A stretch of DNA of 64,000 nt from Joostella atrarenae (GTDB lineage: Bacteria; Bacteroidota; Bacteroidia; Flavobacteriales; Flavobacteriaceae): NCBI RefSeq assembly GCF_021764745.1, contig NZ_JAETXX010000002.1, positions 372,001-436,000 on the forward strand, in the 5' to 3' direction. Shown here one piece after another: positions 29,767-38,260 of the stretch (its first letter is position 1; the number at the start of each line of letters is the position of its first letter). A model generated the notes under the pieces. That model did not search any database. It was given only the letters and a program-made list of their open reading frames with translations, and was not told the DNA's origin. The position numbers and the translations under genes are program-made.

Positions 29767-29792
29767 ATAATTAATGTTATTAAACAGAAATC

Positions 29793-30272
29793 CTACAAAT
29801 CGTTAAAAATAGTATGCATAAGACGGCGTTTGTCGTTTATACTCTCCTCTAAAGAGATCATAGTCTCCGTTCTAGAGACACCATCAATATCATCTACTTT
29901 AAAAATAATATCTTTTGCATGTTTTGTGTCTTTCGCACGAATCTTACAGAAGATGTTAAACTTACCTGTAGTAATATGAGCTACTGTTATATAAGGAATC
30001 TGATTAAGTCGTTCTAAAACAAACTTTGTTTGATGCGTTTTCTCAAGGAAAATCCCTACGTATGCTATAAAAGAATACCCTAACTTAACATAATCTAATG
30101 TCAAAGAAGAACCTCTTATAATTCCAGCATCTTCCATTTTCTTAACTCTAACATGAACCGTACCAGCAGATATAAGTAATTTCTTTGCTATATCTGTAAA
30201 TGGAGTTCTGGTATTATCTATCAACATATCAAGGATTTGATGATCTACCTCGTCTAATTTAAACTTTGCCAT
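29793..30272 (-). CDS. Lrp/AsnC-family transcriptional regulator
   Basis: 159 residues. An N-terminal winged helix-turn-helix (LDEVDHQILDMLIDNTRTPFTDIAKKLLISAGTVHVRVKKMEDAGII, about 4-52) is followed by a RAM ligand-binding domain (about 65-145). Proteins of this type sense amino acids or related metabolites and regulate their metabolism. Length and domain order are typical. The ligand is not deducible. It ends in its own terminator. Confidence 0.92.
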   Translation of the reverse strand: MAKFKLDEVDHQILDMLIDNTRTPFTDIAKKLLISAGTVHVRVKKMEDAGIIRGSSLTLDYVKLGYSFIAYVGIFLEKTHQTKFVLERLNQIPYITVAHITTGKFNIFCKIRAKDTKHAKDIIFKVDDIDGVSRTETMISLEESINDKRRLMHTIFNDL

Positions 30273-30372
30273 ACTTTTTTTAATATCTTTAAATATTATG
30301 CAAAAAAAATAAAAAAAAATGAATTATTCACAATCAGGGAGTAATTATTTTTTTAACGTTTCTTGAATATCT

Positions 30373-31506
30373 TTAAATTTTCTTCAGAAATTCTGTTAAA
30401 TAACTGCTATTTAACTCATACACCGGTATAGGGTTAATTTCTATGTTACTCATATCTAATTCTTTATGTCCGAAGTAATGTAAATCCTCTTCAACATGCT
30501 CTATTGTAGGCATAAACTCCACTTTACCATTAATTAACGTTTCCTTAAAGAATACCGCAACATCTTTATGTACTAACTTATCTTTTTCTGAAATAGGAAA
30601 CTTCCTTAAAATAATGTCATAAAACAACTTCTCATTTGATGGGATCTCAAAATAATCATGGTACTTCCCTCCTGTTACTTCATTATCTCCCATATAAACC
30701 AATGCTGTAACTAATGAAAAAGCAATGTGTTTACGAGTTTCCTCTCTCATATAATCATTATGATAATGCCCTGACTCAAATAATATAGTTGGAACCCCTA
30801 AGGACTGAAAAGTATCCCCTACACAATTCAAATTAAAGCCATCGTCGTACCTACCTACTTGTTTAGGTATAAATTGTTGCAGCATTTTATTCATCGCCAC
30901 AATGATCTCCATACTCTTCTTTCTGTAAGGAGTAACCTTTCGTTCTTTATCCTCTGCAGGCGTTAAAAATGACACTGTAGCTGAACGCTTGTGCTTTCCA
31001 GCGCTGAAAATAGTACGTTGATCATGTAGATTAAAGCAATAATCAGGCTGGAAAGCATCAAAAACAGCTCTTAACACTCTACTTTCAGGCTGAGATTGAT
31101 TCTGGGCATCCCTATTAAGGTCAACCTCATTACTATTTACACGCGTATAAGCCAATGCTCCATCTGGATTTAGCATTGGTATGATGCATAGCGTAAAATT
31201 GTTGTTTATATAAGTACCAAACTCCTTATTACTATCAATAAACTTTAATAGATCGAATACAGCTTTTGTGGTGGTCGATTCATTTCCGTGCATCTGAGAC
31301 CACATTAAAATCTTTCTTTTCCCAGAACCGATTTCAATACTGTGAATTGGATTCCCTAAAACAGATGTTCCCAATAAGGTAACTTTATATTTTTCCTGAT
31401 ACTCCTTAATTAAAGGGGCAATCATTTTATGTGTAATATATCTGTCTGCTATTCTCGTATCTAAATACTCGTTGTAGTTCTCTGTAAAATGTGTCGTAAA
31501 ATTCAT
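30373..31506 (-). CDS. M14-family zinc carboxypeptidase
   Basis: 377 residues. Zinc ligands lie in MHGNESTTT (HxxE, about 93-101) and the later His in SGHYHND; the substrate-binding NPDGALAYTRVNSNEVDLNRD segment is also present. There is no signal peptide, so it acts in the cytoplasm. The M14 domain occupies the first 260 residues; the rest is a C-terminal extension of unknown role. It is transcribed away from the XRE regulator at 31809, across a region with repeated GTTTAC/GTAAAC motifs that probably control both genes. Confidence 0.88.
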   Translation of the reverse strand: MNFTTHFTENYNEYLDTRIADRYITHKMIAPLIKEYQEKYKVTLLGTSVLGNPIHSIEIGSGKRKILMWSQMHGNESTTTKAVFDLLKFIDSNKEFGTYINNNFTLCIIPMLNPDGALAYTRVNSNEVDLNRDAQNQSQPESRVLRAVFDAFQPDYCFNLHDQRTIFSAGKHKRSATVSFLTPAEDKERKVTPYRKKSMEIIVAMNKMLQQFIPKQVGRYDDGFNLNCVGDTFQSLGVPTILFESGHYHNDYMREETRKHIAFSLVTALVYMGDNEVTGGKYHDYFEIPSNEKLFYDIILRKFPISEKDKLVHKDVAVFFKETLINGKVEFMPTIEHVEEDLHYFGHKELDMSNIEINPIPVYELNSSYLTEFLKKI

Positions 31507-31520
31507 AGTAACTTTTATGG

Positions 31521-31817
31521 TTTACAAATGTAAAATTATAATTGTTTACAATAATAAACAACCCAAATATACATTTGTAAACAGATATAGATAGCATTAG
31601 TGATAAAATGTATACACTTGTAAACGTACAATTCTATTTAATCAACTTAAATTACTTATTAAATCATAAAATATTGTTTTCTAGTCCATTATATCTTATT
31701 ATTTAAAGTATTAGATTATAATTGACATGTGTTATCCACTTATATTTGCATATGAACTCAGTTATGTTTACATTTGTAACAACTTAACTATACAAACATT
31801 AGTTTACAATGGTAAAC
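31521..31817. promoter_or_regulatory. Cluster of palindromic GTTTAC-type operator sites
   Basis: Six related sites lie between the divergent M14 and XRE genes: TTTACAAATGTAAA (31521-31534), TTGTTTACAATAATAAACAA (31542-31561), ACATTTGTAAAC (31571-31582), ACACTTGTAAAC (31614-31625), GTTTACATTTGTAAC (31766-31780) and GTTTACAATGGTAAAC (31802-31817). The last is a perfect palindrome that contains the XRE start codon. The first and fifth overlap TACATTTG -7 elements facing the M14 gene and the XRE gene. This is what autorepression by the XRE protein plus control of the peptidase would look like. Confidence 0.6.
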
Positions 31818-32237
31818 AAGGAAGAATTTATTAAAAGACTAGAAAAAGTGTTGGAGTTTTACGACTTATCAGCCTCATCTTTTGCAGATAAAATTGGTGT
31901 ACAACGCTCTTCTATCTCTCATATATTATCTGGTAGAAACAATCCGAGTTTAGATTTTGTGATGAAGATTCTTCAAAATTTTCCTGATGTGGAATTATAT
32001 TGGCTCTTAAATGGTAAGGGTAATTTCCCTCCTAACGAAGATCAACATACGCCAACTCTCCCAAAGGAAAATATTATCCCAGCAGAAAAAACGAATGTTG
32101 ATTCTAACGAAACTATTAAAACTGAAATTCCTCCTGCTATAAATAATACCTTTCCTATTTCTGAAAAAAATGAAATCGCTCGTATTGTAGTTTTTTATAA
32201 GAATGGTACCTTTGAAGAATACAAAAACAAACAATAG
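31809..32237 (+). CDS. XRE-family transcriptional regulator
   Basis: 142 residues. A helix-turn-helix occupies residues 5-60 (RLEKVLEFYDLSASSFADKIGVQRSSISHILSGRNNPSLDFVMKIL). A proline- and acid-rich linker (about 75-115) and a short C-terminal beta segment follow. This form is common in flavobacteria. The start codon lies inside a perfect palindrome, which suggests the protein represses its own translation start region. A small lipoprotein gene follows with no gap. Confidence 0.88.
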   Translation: MVNKEEFIKRLEKVLEFYDLSASSFADKIGVQRSSISHILSGRNNPSLDFVMKILQNFPDVELYWLLNGKGNFPPNEDQHTPTLPKENIIPAEKTNVDSNETIKTEIPPAINNTFPISEKNEIARIVVFYKNGTFEEYKNKQ

Positions 32238-32615
32238 ATGAGACTTTCTATTTTAGCTTGCATTCTTTTAATCACACTTACTTCTTGTTATCAAAGAGAA
32301 CGAAACTGTAAAGATTTTAAAACTGGAGAATTCGAATTTACTTATACTTTAGATGGTGTAGAGAAGAAAAGTAGGTTTATACGAAATGATACTTTAGAAA
32401 TTGATTATTACGAAAATCGAATTGATACAAATTCTATCCGTTGGATAAATGATTGTGAGTTTATCGTTAAAAAAATGAATCCTACTTCTATGAAAGATTC
32501 CAAAGCTATCCATATGAAAATATTAGCTACGGAAAAAGACTCTTATATTTTTGAATTTTCAGCTGTTGGAGATCAGAAAAATAAATTTAAAGGAACGGCC
32601 ACTAAGATTAAATAA
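32238..32615 (+). CDS. Small conserved lipoprotein
   Basis: 125 residues with a lipobox (LTSC, Cys17). The mature protein contains CKDFKTGEFEFTY and SIRWINDCEFIVKKMNP, blocks shared by a flavobacterial family that databases sometimes label 'DNA topoisomerase IV' without basis; nothing in it resembles a topoisomerase. It begins at the base after the XRE stop codon and ends before a strong terminator, so the two form one operon. Confidence 0.75.
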   Translation: MRLSILACILLITLTSCYQRERNCKDFKTGEFEFTYTLDGVEKKSRFIRNDTLEIDYYENRIDTNSIRWINDCEFIVKKMNPTSMKDSKAIHMKILATEKDSYIFEFSAVGDQKNKFKGTATKIK

Positions 32616-32631
32616 AATAATTTACCCTAAA

Positions 32632-32674
32632 AAAAGCCCTTGTTTTTACTTAAAAGTATAGAACAAGGGCTTTT
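32632..32674 (+). terminator. Rho-independent terminator
   Basis: A 13-base stem (AAAAGCCCTTGTT with AACAAGGGCTTTT) closes the XRE-lipoprotein operon. The stem ends in T4. Confidence 0.8.
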
Positions 32675-32809
32675 ATATGACTATAGGTTTGAAATAAGAT
32701 TACTTTTCACTTCTAATAATCTTTAATATTCTACTGTACATTATTTCTGACTATACCTCTAAAATTTAATAAATCATTATTACTTTGATTAGTAATGGTA
32801 TTTTCAATT

Positions 32810-33256
32810 CTATTTATCAATCAGCCTTCTATGATAATTTATCTGACCTAGATGATAGTTAAGGTGACTTAATAAATGAACTAGTAAATATTCTATCGTT
32901 TCAACATTTGGAAACTTCATGATTGGATATTCCTCCTTCAAGTCTCTCTCTGTAAGCGGACTCAACGAGTCTTCGATCATTTTTATAGTTCCTTGTACAC
33001 TAACTATCAACTCGCCTCTAGGAACATCTTTTTGAGTAAATTCAAGCTCTCTATTTCTTATATAACCCGTTTCACCTATTTCTTTCCCTATGAAAGTACG
33101 TAAGTTTCCAATTAAATGCAATGCTAAATTCCCTGCTGAATTGGAAATCCCTTTTTCTACTCGCCAAATATGCTCTTCATCATTATAAAGTTCTAATTCA
33201 GTGATTAACTTATTCAAGTCTCTTTTAAAAAAGGTAATTAGCTCGTTTGGATTCAT
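32810..33256 (-). CDS. DinB-like (DUF1572) protein
   Basis: 148 residues from MNPNELITFF; an upstream in-frame ATG would add 11 residues. The four-helix DinB-type bundle has His residues at the expected metal-binding positions: NLALHLIGNLRTFIG (about 44-58) and LLVHLLSHLNYHLGQINYHR in the last third. Members bind a metal ion and some act as thiol-dependent transferases; the substrate here is unknown. It stands alone on the minus strand. Confidence 0.78.
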   Translation of the reverse strand: MNPNELITFFKRDLNKLITELELYNDEEHIWRVEKGISNSAGNLALHLIGNLRTFIGKEIGETGYIRNRELEFTQKDVPRGELIVSVQGTIKMIEDSLSPLTERDLKEEYPIMKFPNVETIEYLLVHLLSHLNYHLGQINYHRRLIDK

Positions 33257-33306
33257 TTGTTTGATTCTTTTAAGTAAAAATATATACACTTACTCCAGAT
33301 GCAGTT

Positions 33307-33756
33307 TTATTCAACAAGGATTTTATATATCCCTGTTTGAGTGTCCAATTCAGAATTTGATACTCTTATTTCATTATATTGAGAAAAACTACAGCAGTTT
33401 TCAGATTTTCGCTCCACATCAACATATAAGTCAAAAATATGATCTTCAGAAATATTAATATTTAGATTTACTATTTCTGTTTCCCAACCAATAGACCCAA
33501 TTTGAATAAGATTAAGATTGTCTTCAGAAATAAATGTGTATGCTACAGATTGGTTATCATTCAAACTGTCCGTTATTATGATATCTTCAGGGTTATAAGT
33601 TTCATTGGTAAACAAATTTTCACCACTTGTTTTATCCAAAACTTCAAACAGGAAAGTGTTAGGAGGTGTAAAACAGTCTTGGTCACAGTTATCATCATTG
33701 TTACAACTTTGTAAAATGATAATCAATGTGAATAATAATAAATTTATTCTTTTCAC
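33307..33756 (-). CDS. Hypothetical lipoprotein
   Basis: 149 residues with a lipobox (ILQSC, Cys18) and an Asp/Asn-rich linker (NNDDNCDQDC) typical of flavobacterial surface lipoproteins. The mature part is beta-rich, with four further Cys residues that may form disulfides. No known family recognised. Confidence 0.65.
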   Translation of the reverse strand: MKRINLLLFTLIIILQSCNNDDNCDQDCFTPPNTFLFEVLDKTSGENLFTNETYNPEDIIITDSLNDNQSVAYTFISEDNLNLIQIGSIGWETEIVNLNINISEDHIFDLYVDVERKSENCCSFSQYNEIRVSNSELDTQTGIYKILVE

Positions 33757-33832
33757 TTAATGCAGTTTTAACTGGTATTGGTTGTTAAAAATACATATAA
33801 ATGTTAATAATAGTCAATATAGATTCGTGTAT

Positions 33833-34363
33833 TTATGTTATGTTTTTACATAGAGAACAATTGGAGTCTCCAACTAACTTCCCATTTTTATCAAACTCAT
33901 ATTTACAACATTCATTAAACTGTTTCTTCAAAATATCTTTGGCTCTCTTAATTCTAACTTTTACATTTTCAAGAGTGATTCCTAATTCTATAGCTGCATC
34001 TTTTTGTTTTAATCCTTTAATATAAATCATCTCTATTACTTGCTTATAAATATCCGGCAATTCATTTATAAACCTATCAAAACAACAGATGTGTTGGTAT
34101 TTATGTGAAGAAACCTCTTTATTTACATCCAATGTATTCGAATAAACTGACTTTTCATTAAAGTAATTTGCTATTTCGTTACGTGCAATTTGATAAATCC
34201 AAGCCTTTACTTTCTCTTCTCTATCAAGGTTAGGTAAATTTTTATGGATTTTTAAGAATGTATTTTGAAAAATATCGTTTGTAGCGTCTTTACTTTTAAC
34301 TTTTTTGAGAATAAAGAAATACAATTCGTCATTAAAGTTATTCCATACCTGTAGCGTTTCCAT
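33833..34363 (-). CDS. SigZ-like RNA polymerase sigma factor
   Basis: 176 residues. Region 2 lies at about residues 8-75 (NDIFQNTFLKIHKNLPNLDREEKVKAWIYQIARNEIANYF), and region 4 at about 105-155 (LPDIYKQVIEMIYIKGLKQKDAAIELGITLENVKVRIKRAKDILKK). The C-terminus is cysteine-rich (CCKYEFDKNGKLVGDSNCSLCK), and there are two more Cys before region 4 (HICCFDRF). This layout fits the SigZ group. No anti-sigma gene is nearby. A 37-residue cysteine-rich protein is encoded just upstream on the same strand, separated by a hairpin, so metal or thiol sensing is a reasonable inference. Confidence 0.85.
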   Translation of the reverse strand: METLQVWNNFNDELYFFILKKVKSKDATNDIFQNTFLKIHKNLPNLDREEKVKAWIYQIARNEIANYFNEKSVYSNTLDVNKEVSSHKYQHICCFDRFINELPDIYKQVIEMIYIKGLKQKDAAIELGITLENVKVRIKRAKDILKKQFNECCKYEFDKNGKLVGDSNCSLCKNIT

Positions 34364-34379
34364 AACAAAAAAATAAATT

Positions 34380-34411
34380 AATAAAGGTTAGCACTTAATC
34401 TAACCTTTATT
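34380..34411 (-). terminator. Intercistronic hairpin between the Cys-rich gene and SigZ
   Basis: A perfect 12-base stem (AATAAAGGTTAG with CTAACCTTTATT) and 8-base loop, followed on the minus strand by AATTTATTTTTTT. It begins five bases after the stop of the Cys-rich gene and ends 17 bases before the sigma start. It could be a terminator, an attenuator or an mRNA-stabilising end. Confidence 0.6.
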
Positions 34412-34415
34412 AAAA

Positions 34416-34529
34416 TTAACAGCAATTACATTTATCACATTCGCATTTAGAGCAAGGACATTTATTTTCCAAACAATTTCCACAATTGCATTTAACGCAA
34501 TCACAATTTGTGCATTTACATTTACTCAT
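34416..34529 (-). CDS. Metallothionein-like cysteine-rich small protein
   Basis: A 37-residue open frame beginning MSKCKCTNCDCVKCNCGNC. It has 14 Cys residues, nearly all as CxC or CxxC with Lys, Asn and Asp between them, and no aromatic residue. That composition is diagnostic of metallothionein-like metal binders rather than chance. It sits directly upstream of the SigZ-like gene on the same strand, with OsmC further upstream. The stop TAA is five bases before a hairpin. I did not match it to a named family, so the metal-binding role is inferred from composition. Confidence 0.7.
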   Translation of the reverse strand: MSKCKCTNCDCVKCNCGNCLENKCPCSKCECDKCNCC

Positions 34530-34644
34530 GACTTTTAGATTTATAGTTCACTAAGTAGACTAATAAACATTAAAAAAGATACATTTTTTTATCATTTTCT
34601 GTAATTTTCAATGTTATAAAGCGATTAAATACATAAAATTTCTC

Positions 34645-35049
34645 TTATTCGGGTACCTTTATAACTTGTCCTGTTACAGAACATGTAGACTTTACGGTGT
34701 TATACATTGTACCAAATTTTTCAATATTCTTTTTTAGGAGATCAATATTTAAATTCTCATCATCACTATAAACCTTTAAGTTGTAGTTAATCTCATCCAT
34801 TCTTGGAGGTTTCTCCAATCGGATTGCTTCAACTGTTATTTCAGCCTTATCATAATTAAACTTCATCATGGTAGAAAAACGCTCTACATTTTTAAGAACA
34901 CAGGCCGAAAAGGAACCCAAAAAGAGCTCCGCTGGATTTGGAAGTGTACTTTCTGCAGCTGGAATAGTTCCAAAAAGTAAATTCGATTCTTTAATTTCTA
35001 TTGAAGCATTATTTTTTGAAGAGGAACTAGCAGTAACTTTATAATTCAT
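34645..35049 (-). CDS. OsmC-family peroxiredoxin-like protein
   Basis: 134 residues. The two redox Cys of the family are present: FLGSFSACVLKNVERF (about 43-58) and STCSVTGQV near the C-terminus. PNPAELFLGS is the usual lead-in. OsmC/YhfA-type proteins reduce organic hydroperoxides with thiol cofactors in the cytoplasm. It lies upstream of the Cys-rich and sigma genes on the same strand, about 115 bases away, which gives the locus a thiol-stress flavour. Confidence 0.88.
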   Translation of the reverse strand: MNYKVTASSSSKNNASIEIKESNLLFGTIPAAESTLPNPAELFLGSFSACVLKNVERFSTMMKFNYDKAEITVEAIRLEKPPRMDEINYNLKVYSDDENLNIDLLKKNIEKFGTMYNTVKSTCSVTGQVIKVPE

Positions 35050-35413
35050 TGCGATGTATTTACGTTAATAGCTTTAGATGTGTTTCGATTATGCAAATAA
35101 TGAAACACCTAAATTTAGCAAATAAAAATTATAGTTCCCCCTATTAGCTGAAGGATTTACGTTAGTAGCTATGATTATATTAAGAGATAACTTGCAGTAG
35201 TACAGACACTTTATTTTGCATCCTTTTTTAATTTATTAGGACTGACCTTTTACTACAAAAAATTTGTTGTTCATTATTTAAGTCTTTCCTCAATAGCATT
35301 TTTATAATCTAAAAGCCTTTGCGCTATTTTTAGATTATGGTCTTTATCTGAAGTCAATCCCATAGAATCCATTTCTATTTTACTCAACTGATTTGCTATT
35401 ATCTTAGTTCTTT
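35050..35413. other. Gene-poor boundary region at the left end of the cassette array
   Basis: No complete gene is visible. On the minus strand an open frame ends at a TAA at 35274-35276 with the sequence SKIEMDSMGLTSDKDHNLKIAQRLL; it runs back to about 35440 without a convincing start and may be the tail of a lost cassette gene. The last bases before 35414 (TTAGTTCTTT) resemble the end of the IS110-type element seen elsewhere directly before GTT. Confidence 0.35.
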
Positions 35414-35430
35414 GTTGGTAAATAGTTATT

Positions 35431-35970
35431 CTATATGTTGACGTGTTCCTTTATTATTCCTCTTAGATATTCAAAATCAGATTTCAAATGCGTACGATTT
35501 TTCTCGATTAGAGTAAGTAATTCAATTTTTGAGTTGTCCTTTAATAAAATAAACATTTTTCCATTAAAAGTATCCTTGTATTTATTTATTTCATATACCA
35601 AATCTTGAATATTTTCAGCATCATATTTTTTGGATTCTCTTGTTGAAAGTAATTCTATAGAATTTGGTGAAAAAACTTTTTTATACTTACTATTCTTTGA
35701 TAATTTATAAGCGTTTCCAATCATTACAAAACCTGTTCCACTTAAAAGTAAAAGAATGATTCTCAAGAACAGATTCATAGGAATGTCCATTCTATTAATC
35801 AAACCCGCAAAGAAAAAGCACAGCAGAATAATTAATATTCCAACGATATATTTTACAATTACTTTTTTAGTCTTTCCAATCGTAAGTTTTTGAGCGTTCA
35901 CATCATAATCAAAAATTAAATTATGTCTTTTAAATTTTAAATCTAACGTGTATAATATTTTTTTATCCAT
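35431..35970 (-). CDS. Cassette 1: two-TM membrane protein of unknown function
   Basis: 179 residues. Two adjacent hydrophobic segments (about 38-60 and 67-88) are followed by a soluble C-terminal part with a PH-like alternation of strands. No family recognised. The unit is bounded by GTTGGTAAA (35414-35422) and TTTGCCAAC (35986-35994), which pair at all nine positions if one G-T is allowed. It is the leftmost cassette of the array. Confidence 0.65.
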   Translation of the reverse strand: MDKKILYTLDLKFKRHNLIFDYDVNAQKLTIGKTKKVIVKYIVGILIILLCFFFAGLINRMDIPMNLFLRIILLLLSGTGFVMIGNAYKLSKNSKYKKVFSPNSIELLSTRESKKYDAENIQDLVYEINKYKDTFNGKMFILLKDNSKIELLTLIEKNRTHLKSDFEYLRGIIKEHVNI

Positions 35971-35991
35971 ATGTCTGCATTAAGGTTTGCC

Positions 35992-36116
35992 AACGTTTTG
36001 TGTAAGATTTGGTTAAGAATAAAAGTATTTAAAATCTCTAATAAAGAATAAATATACTAAAAAAAGAGTATATATTTCGGGATAAAATTTAACAGTTATA
36101 AACTATATCTTATGTT
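35992..36116 (+). repeat. Array repeat R1 (attC-like, single copy)
   Basis: Begins AAC and ends GTT. On the plus strand GTAAGATTTGGTT (36002-36014) pairs with AACTATATCTTAT (36101-36113) at 12 of 13 positions, two of them G-T. Sequence differs from the other repeat families although position and fold are the same. Confidence 0.6.
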
Positions 36117-36263
36117 GCGCCCGTTTAGAGAGTTTAAATAATGAATGATGCTTGAAAACTGTTTTTTATACGTAACGTCTTGGTCAAAATCTCTATTTTT
36201 TTCTGGTTATAAGTTTAATTATTTACAAAACCTATATTTAGATGCATTGGCAAATATCAACTT

Positions 36264-37244
36264 CTATTCAACCAATTTTGCCATTGAACGTATTTCTTTA
36301 TTAATAATAACAGCGTTTTCCTTGTCTGTTATGATAGAACCGTGATTTGCTTCTACATAAAGTTGCTTTCCATTGGTAGATAATTCTTTGAGTTCCTCTT
36401 GCATTTCAAACCATTTTTGAGCATCCCCATACTGATCTGTAGCTGTAAAAACTAAAACAGGCAATGAATCTAATGTAGTTGTGCTACCTGCTCTAAGTAG
36501 AATGTCATTATTTATAGCATACTCTTTAAGATACCTTCTATACACATCACCAGATTGCACAAGAAGATCCATTTTACGGTTCTGGCACTCTTTTGGTAAG
36601 CCTCCATCAATAGGTTTTGAACTAGTTATTTGATTATAAACTCCCATAATTCCAAGGTCGGAAAGTATGGAAAGAGTTTTAATTAAGAATATCTGATTTT
36701 CCTCAAACAATCCATTTTCTGCCAATCGCTCCCATTGTTCTGGGTGACTCGAATCTATAAAAACCATTCCTTTTACTTCATTGGGATATAGATCTCTAAA
36801 AATCCGATTATAAGGACCACCCATAGAGTGCCCCACTAATATATAAGAAGGCTTTTCTCCGCTTTCTTCAAGCAATTCATGTAATTGGTGTGCATAAAAT
36901 TCTGATGTTATACTATCTTTACTTGATTCGCTAAACCCTTTCCCTTCTCTATCATAACGCACAACTCTCATGTCTTCTTTTAATCCTTCATTAATCCAAT
37001 GAAACATATCTGTATCGCCCCCTGCACCAGATTCTAATACAAGAGTTGGTAAATCATTTTTATTCCCCTCTGCTCTTATATGAAGTTTAGTTTCATTAAC
37101 ACTCACCAATTTCCCTGGCGGAACAGGCTTCGAACTAAATAACCGGAAGCATAAACCTGATATTAACACTAGAATAATAAACCCTACTAAAATTTTACCA
37201 ATCCACTTAAGTATTTTCATTGTAGTTTTCATAAATGTTTTCAA
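36264..37244 (-). CDS. Cassette 2: alpha/beta hydrolase
   Basis: 326 residues. An N-terminal membrane segment (about 14-35) anchors a hydrolase domain with the nucleophile elbow GHSMGGPYN (Ser at about 138) and the catalytic His in ANHGSII near the C-terminus. VVRYDREGKGFSESS precedes the elbow as in many esterases. Three in-frame Met lie within the first nine residues, so the start is approximate. The left boundary GTTGCGCCCG (36114) has no matching partner on the right, so this cassette's ends have decayed or been rearranged. Confidence 0.82.
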   Translation of the reverse strand: MKTFMKTTMKILKWIGKILVGFIILVLISGLCFRLFSSKPVPPGKLVSVNETKLHIRAEGNKNDLPTLVLESGAGGDTDMFHWINEGLKEDMRVVRYDREGKGFSESSKDSITSEFYAHQLHELLEESGEKPSYILVGHSMGGPYNRIFRDLYPNEVKGMVFIDSSHPEQWERLAENGLFEENQIFLIKTLSILSDLGIMGVYNQITSSKPIDGGLPKECQNRKMDLLVQSGDVYRRYLKEYAINNDILLRAGSTTTLDSLPVLVFTATDQYGDAQKWFEMQEELKELSTNGKQLYVEANHGSIITDKENAVIINKEIRSMAKLVE

Positions 37245-37251
37245 GGAGTTT

Positions 37252-37330
37252 AAACAAGATTAGTTCTGTCTTAAAACACCAAATTTAACAAATAGAAGTT
37301 GGAATACCCTACTTATTGTTATGTATAAAA
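37252..37330 (+). repeat. Degenerate family A repeat
   Basis: AAGATTAGTT followed by CACCAAATTTAACAAATAG matches the 5' half of family A (compare 39279-39320). The right half is not recognisable. Sequence resembling the right end of the IS110 element (TTTACCTCAGTTCTTT) follows at about 37438-37453, directly before the next cassette. Confidence 0.45.
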
Positions 37331-37468
37331 AATATGATAAAGCGTGTATTGAAGAATAAAAAAGCTTAGAGATTCAATTAATAGAATATCTAAGCCTAAT
37401 ATAAGAGTGTCTAATATTTGGAAGAAGTGATTTGCTTTTTACCTCAGTTCTTTGCTGTGTGCAGTTTT

Positions 37469-37771
37469 TTATTTCAGTAGCTTTTTAATATCCATTCTCT
37501 GATGTAAAATTCTAACGATTTCGACAATTTCATTTTCGACCTTTCTGTAAAAAATCAGATGTGACTTGATTTTTGATACTCGATAATTTTTTCGAGTTTG
37601 CTCCGCGGATTTTCCAATCAGATAGTTGTCCGATATAAATTCAATTTCATCAATTATCAATTCATAATATCTGTCAGCTTGCTCTTTAGACCATTTGTGA
37701 AAAGTATAAACCCAAATATCATTTAAATCATCAATCGCTTGTTTACTTATTCGGTATTGACTTATACTCAT
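37469..37771 (-). CDS. parE: Cassette 3: RelE/ParE-family toxin
   Basis: 100 residues of the ParE/RelE toxin fold: ISKQAIDDLNDIWVYTFHKWSKEQADRYY at the N-terminus and SHLIFYRKVENEIVEIVRILHQRMD at the C-terminus. ParE toxins poison gyrase; RelE relatives cleave mRNA, and the sequence alone favours ParE. The antitoxin gene lies upstream and overlaps by four bases. Toxin-antitoxin pairs are frequent cargo of integron arrays, where they stabilise the array. Confidence 0.88.
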   Translation of the reverse strand: MSISQYRISKQAIDDLNDIWVYTFHKWSKEQADRYYELIIDEIEFISDNYLIGKSAEQTRKNYRVSKIKSHLIFYRKVENEIVEIVRILHQRMDIKKLLK

Positions 37772-38010
37772 AAGTGTTTACGATGTAATTCAGCCAGGTT
37801 TTCTTTCGGATCAAAATTTTCAATAAAACCACTATTTTCTCCGACTTCAAGAGCTTTAATTAGTTCTCTTTCTTTTTTCTCTTCACGTTCTAGTAGCCGT
37901 AATGCAGAACGAATAACTTCGCTTACAGAGCCATATCTACCTGAATCTACTTCTTCTCTGATAAAATTCTCAAAATGATTTCCGAGTGATATTGATGTGT
38001 TTTTTCCCAT
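37768..38010 (-). CDS. parD: Cassette 3: ParD-family antitoxin
   Basis: 80 residues from MGKNTSISLGNHFENFIREEV; an ORF start 60 bases upstream would read into the flanking repeat and is unlikely. The N-terminal ribbon-helix-helix (about 1-50, with GRYGSVSEVIRSALRLLEREE) binds operator DNA, and the C-terminal tail (about 50-80) wraps the toxin. The stop codon overlaps the toxin start by four bases (ATGA), so translation is coupled. Confidence 0.88.
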   Translation of the reverse strand: MGKNTSISLGNHFENFIREEVDSGRYGSVSEVIRSALRLLEREEKKERELIKALEVGENSGFIENFDPKENLAELHRKHL

Positions 38011-38067
38011 TCGACTATAAATTTTACTCAAATATACCAAATCTTGGTAACATAGCCTAATTGCACA

Positions 38068-38260
38068 CATCTAACAAACGAACTAGCTATAACAATTCAA
38101 TTAAGAAACTATTTACGGGAAACCGTAATCAGAAAAAAAGTATAGATTAAAGAGTATAGAATAGAGAAATGCCTTCTGCAAATTTGCAGATTAGCGAATT
38201 TGCCATACTAAATATTAACTTTGACAAACTAGACTAGCGCTTTTCATAGGTACCATTGTT
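38068..38260 (+). repeat. Array repeat B1, left edge damaged
   Basis: Family B copy. It shares CAATTCAATTAAG, the hairpin TTACGG-GAAA-CCGTAA, the palindrome CTGCAAATTTGCAG and ACTAGCGCTTTTCATAGG with copies B2-B5. About 20 bases at the left, including the TATATTTG promoter box and the AAC, are altered or lost. It is the first part of a composite that continues to 38583. Confidence 0.7.

Noticed and set aside
32238-32615. DNA topoisomerase IV
   Set aside because: Some databases use this label for homologues, but the protein is a 125-residue lipoprotein without any topoisomerase motif.
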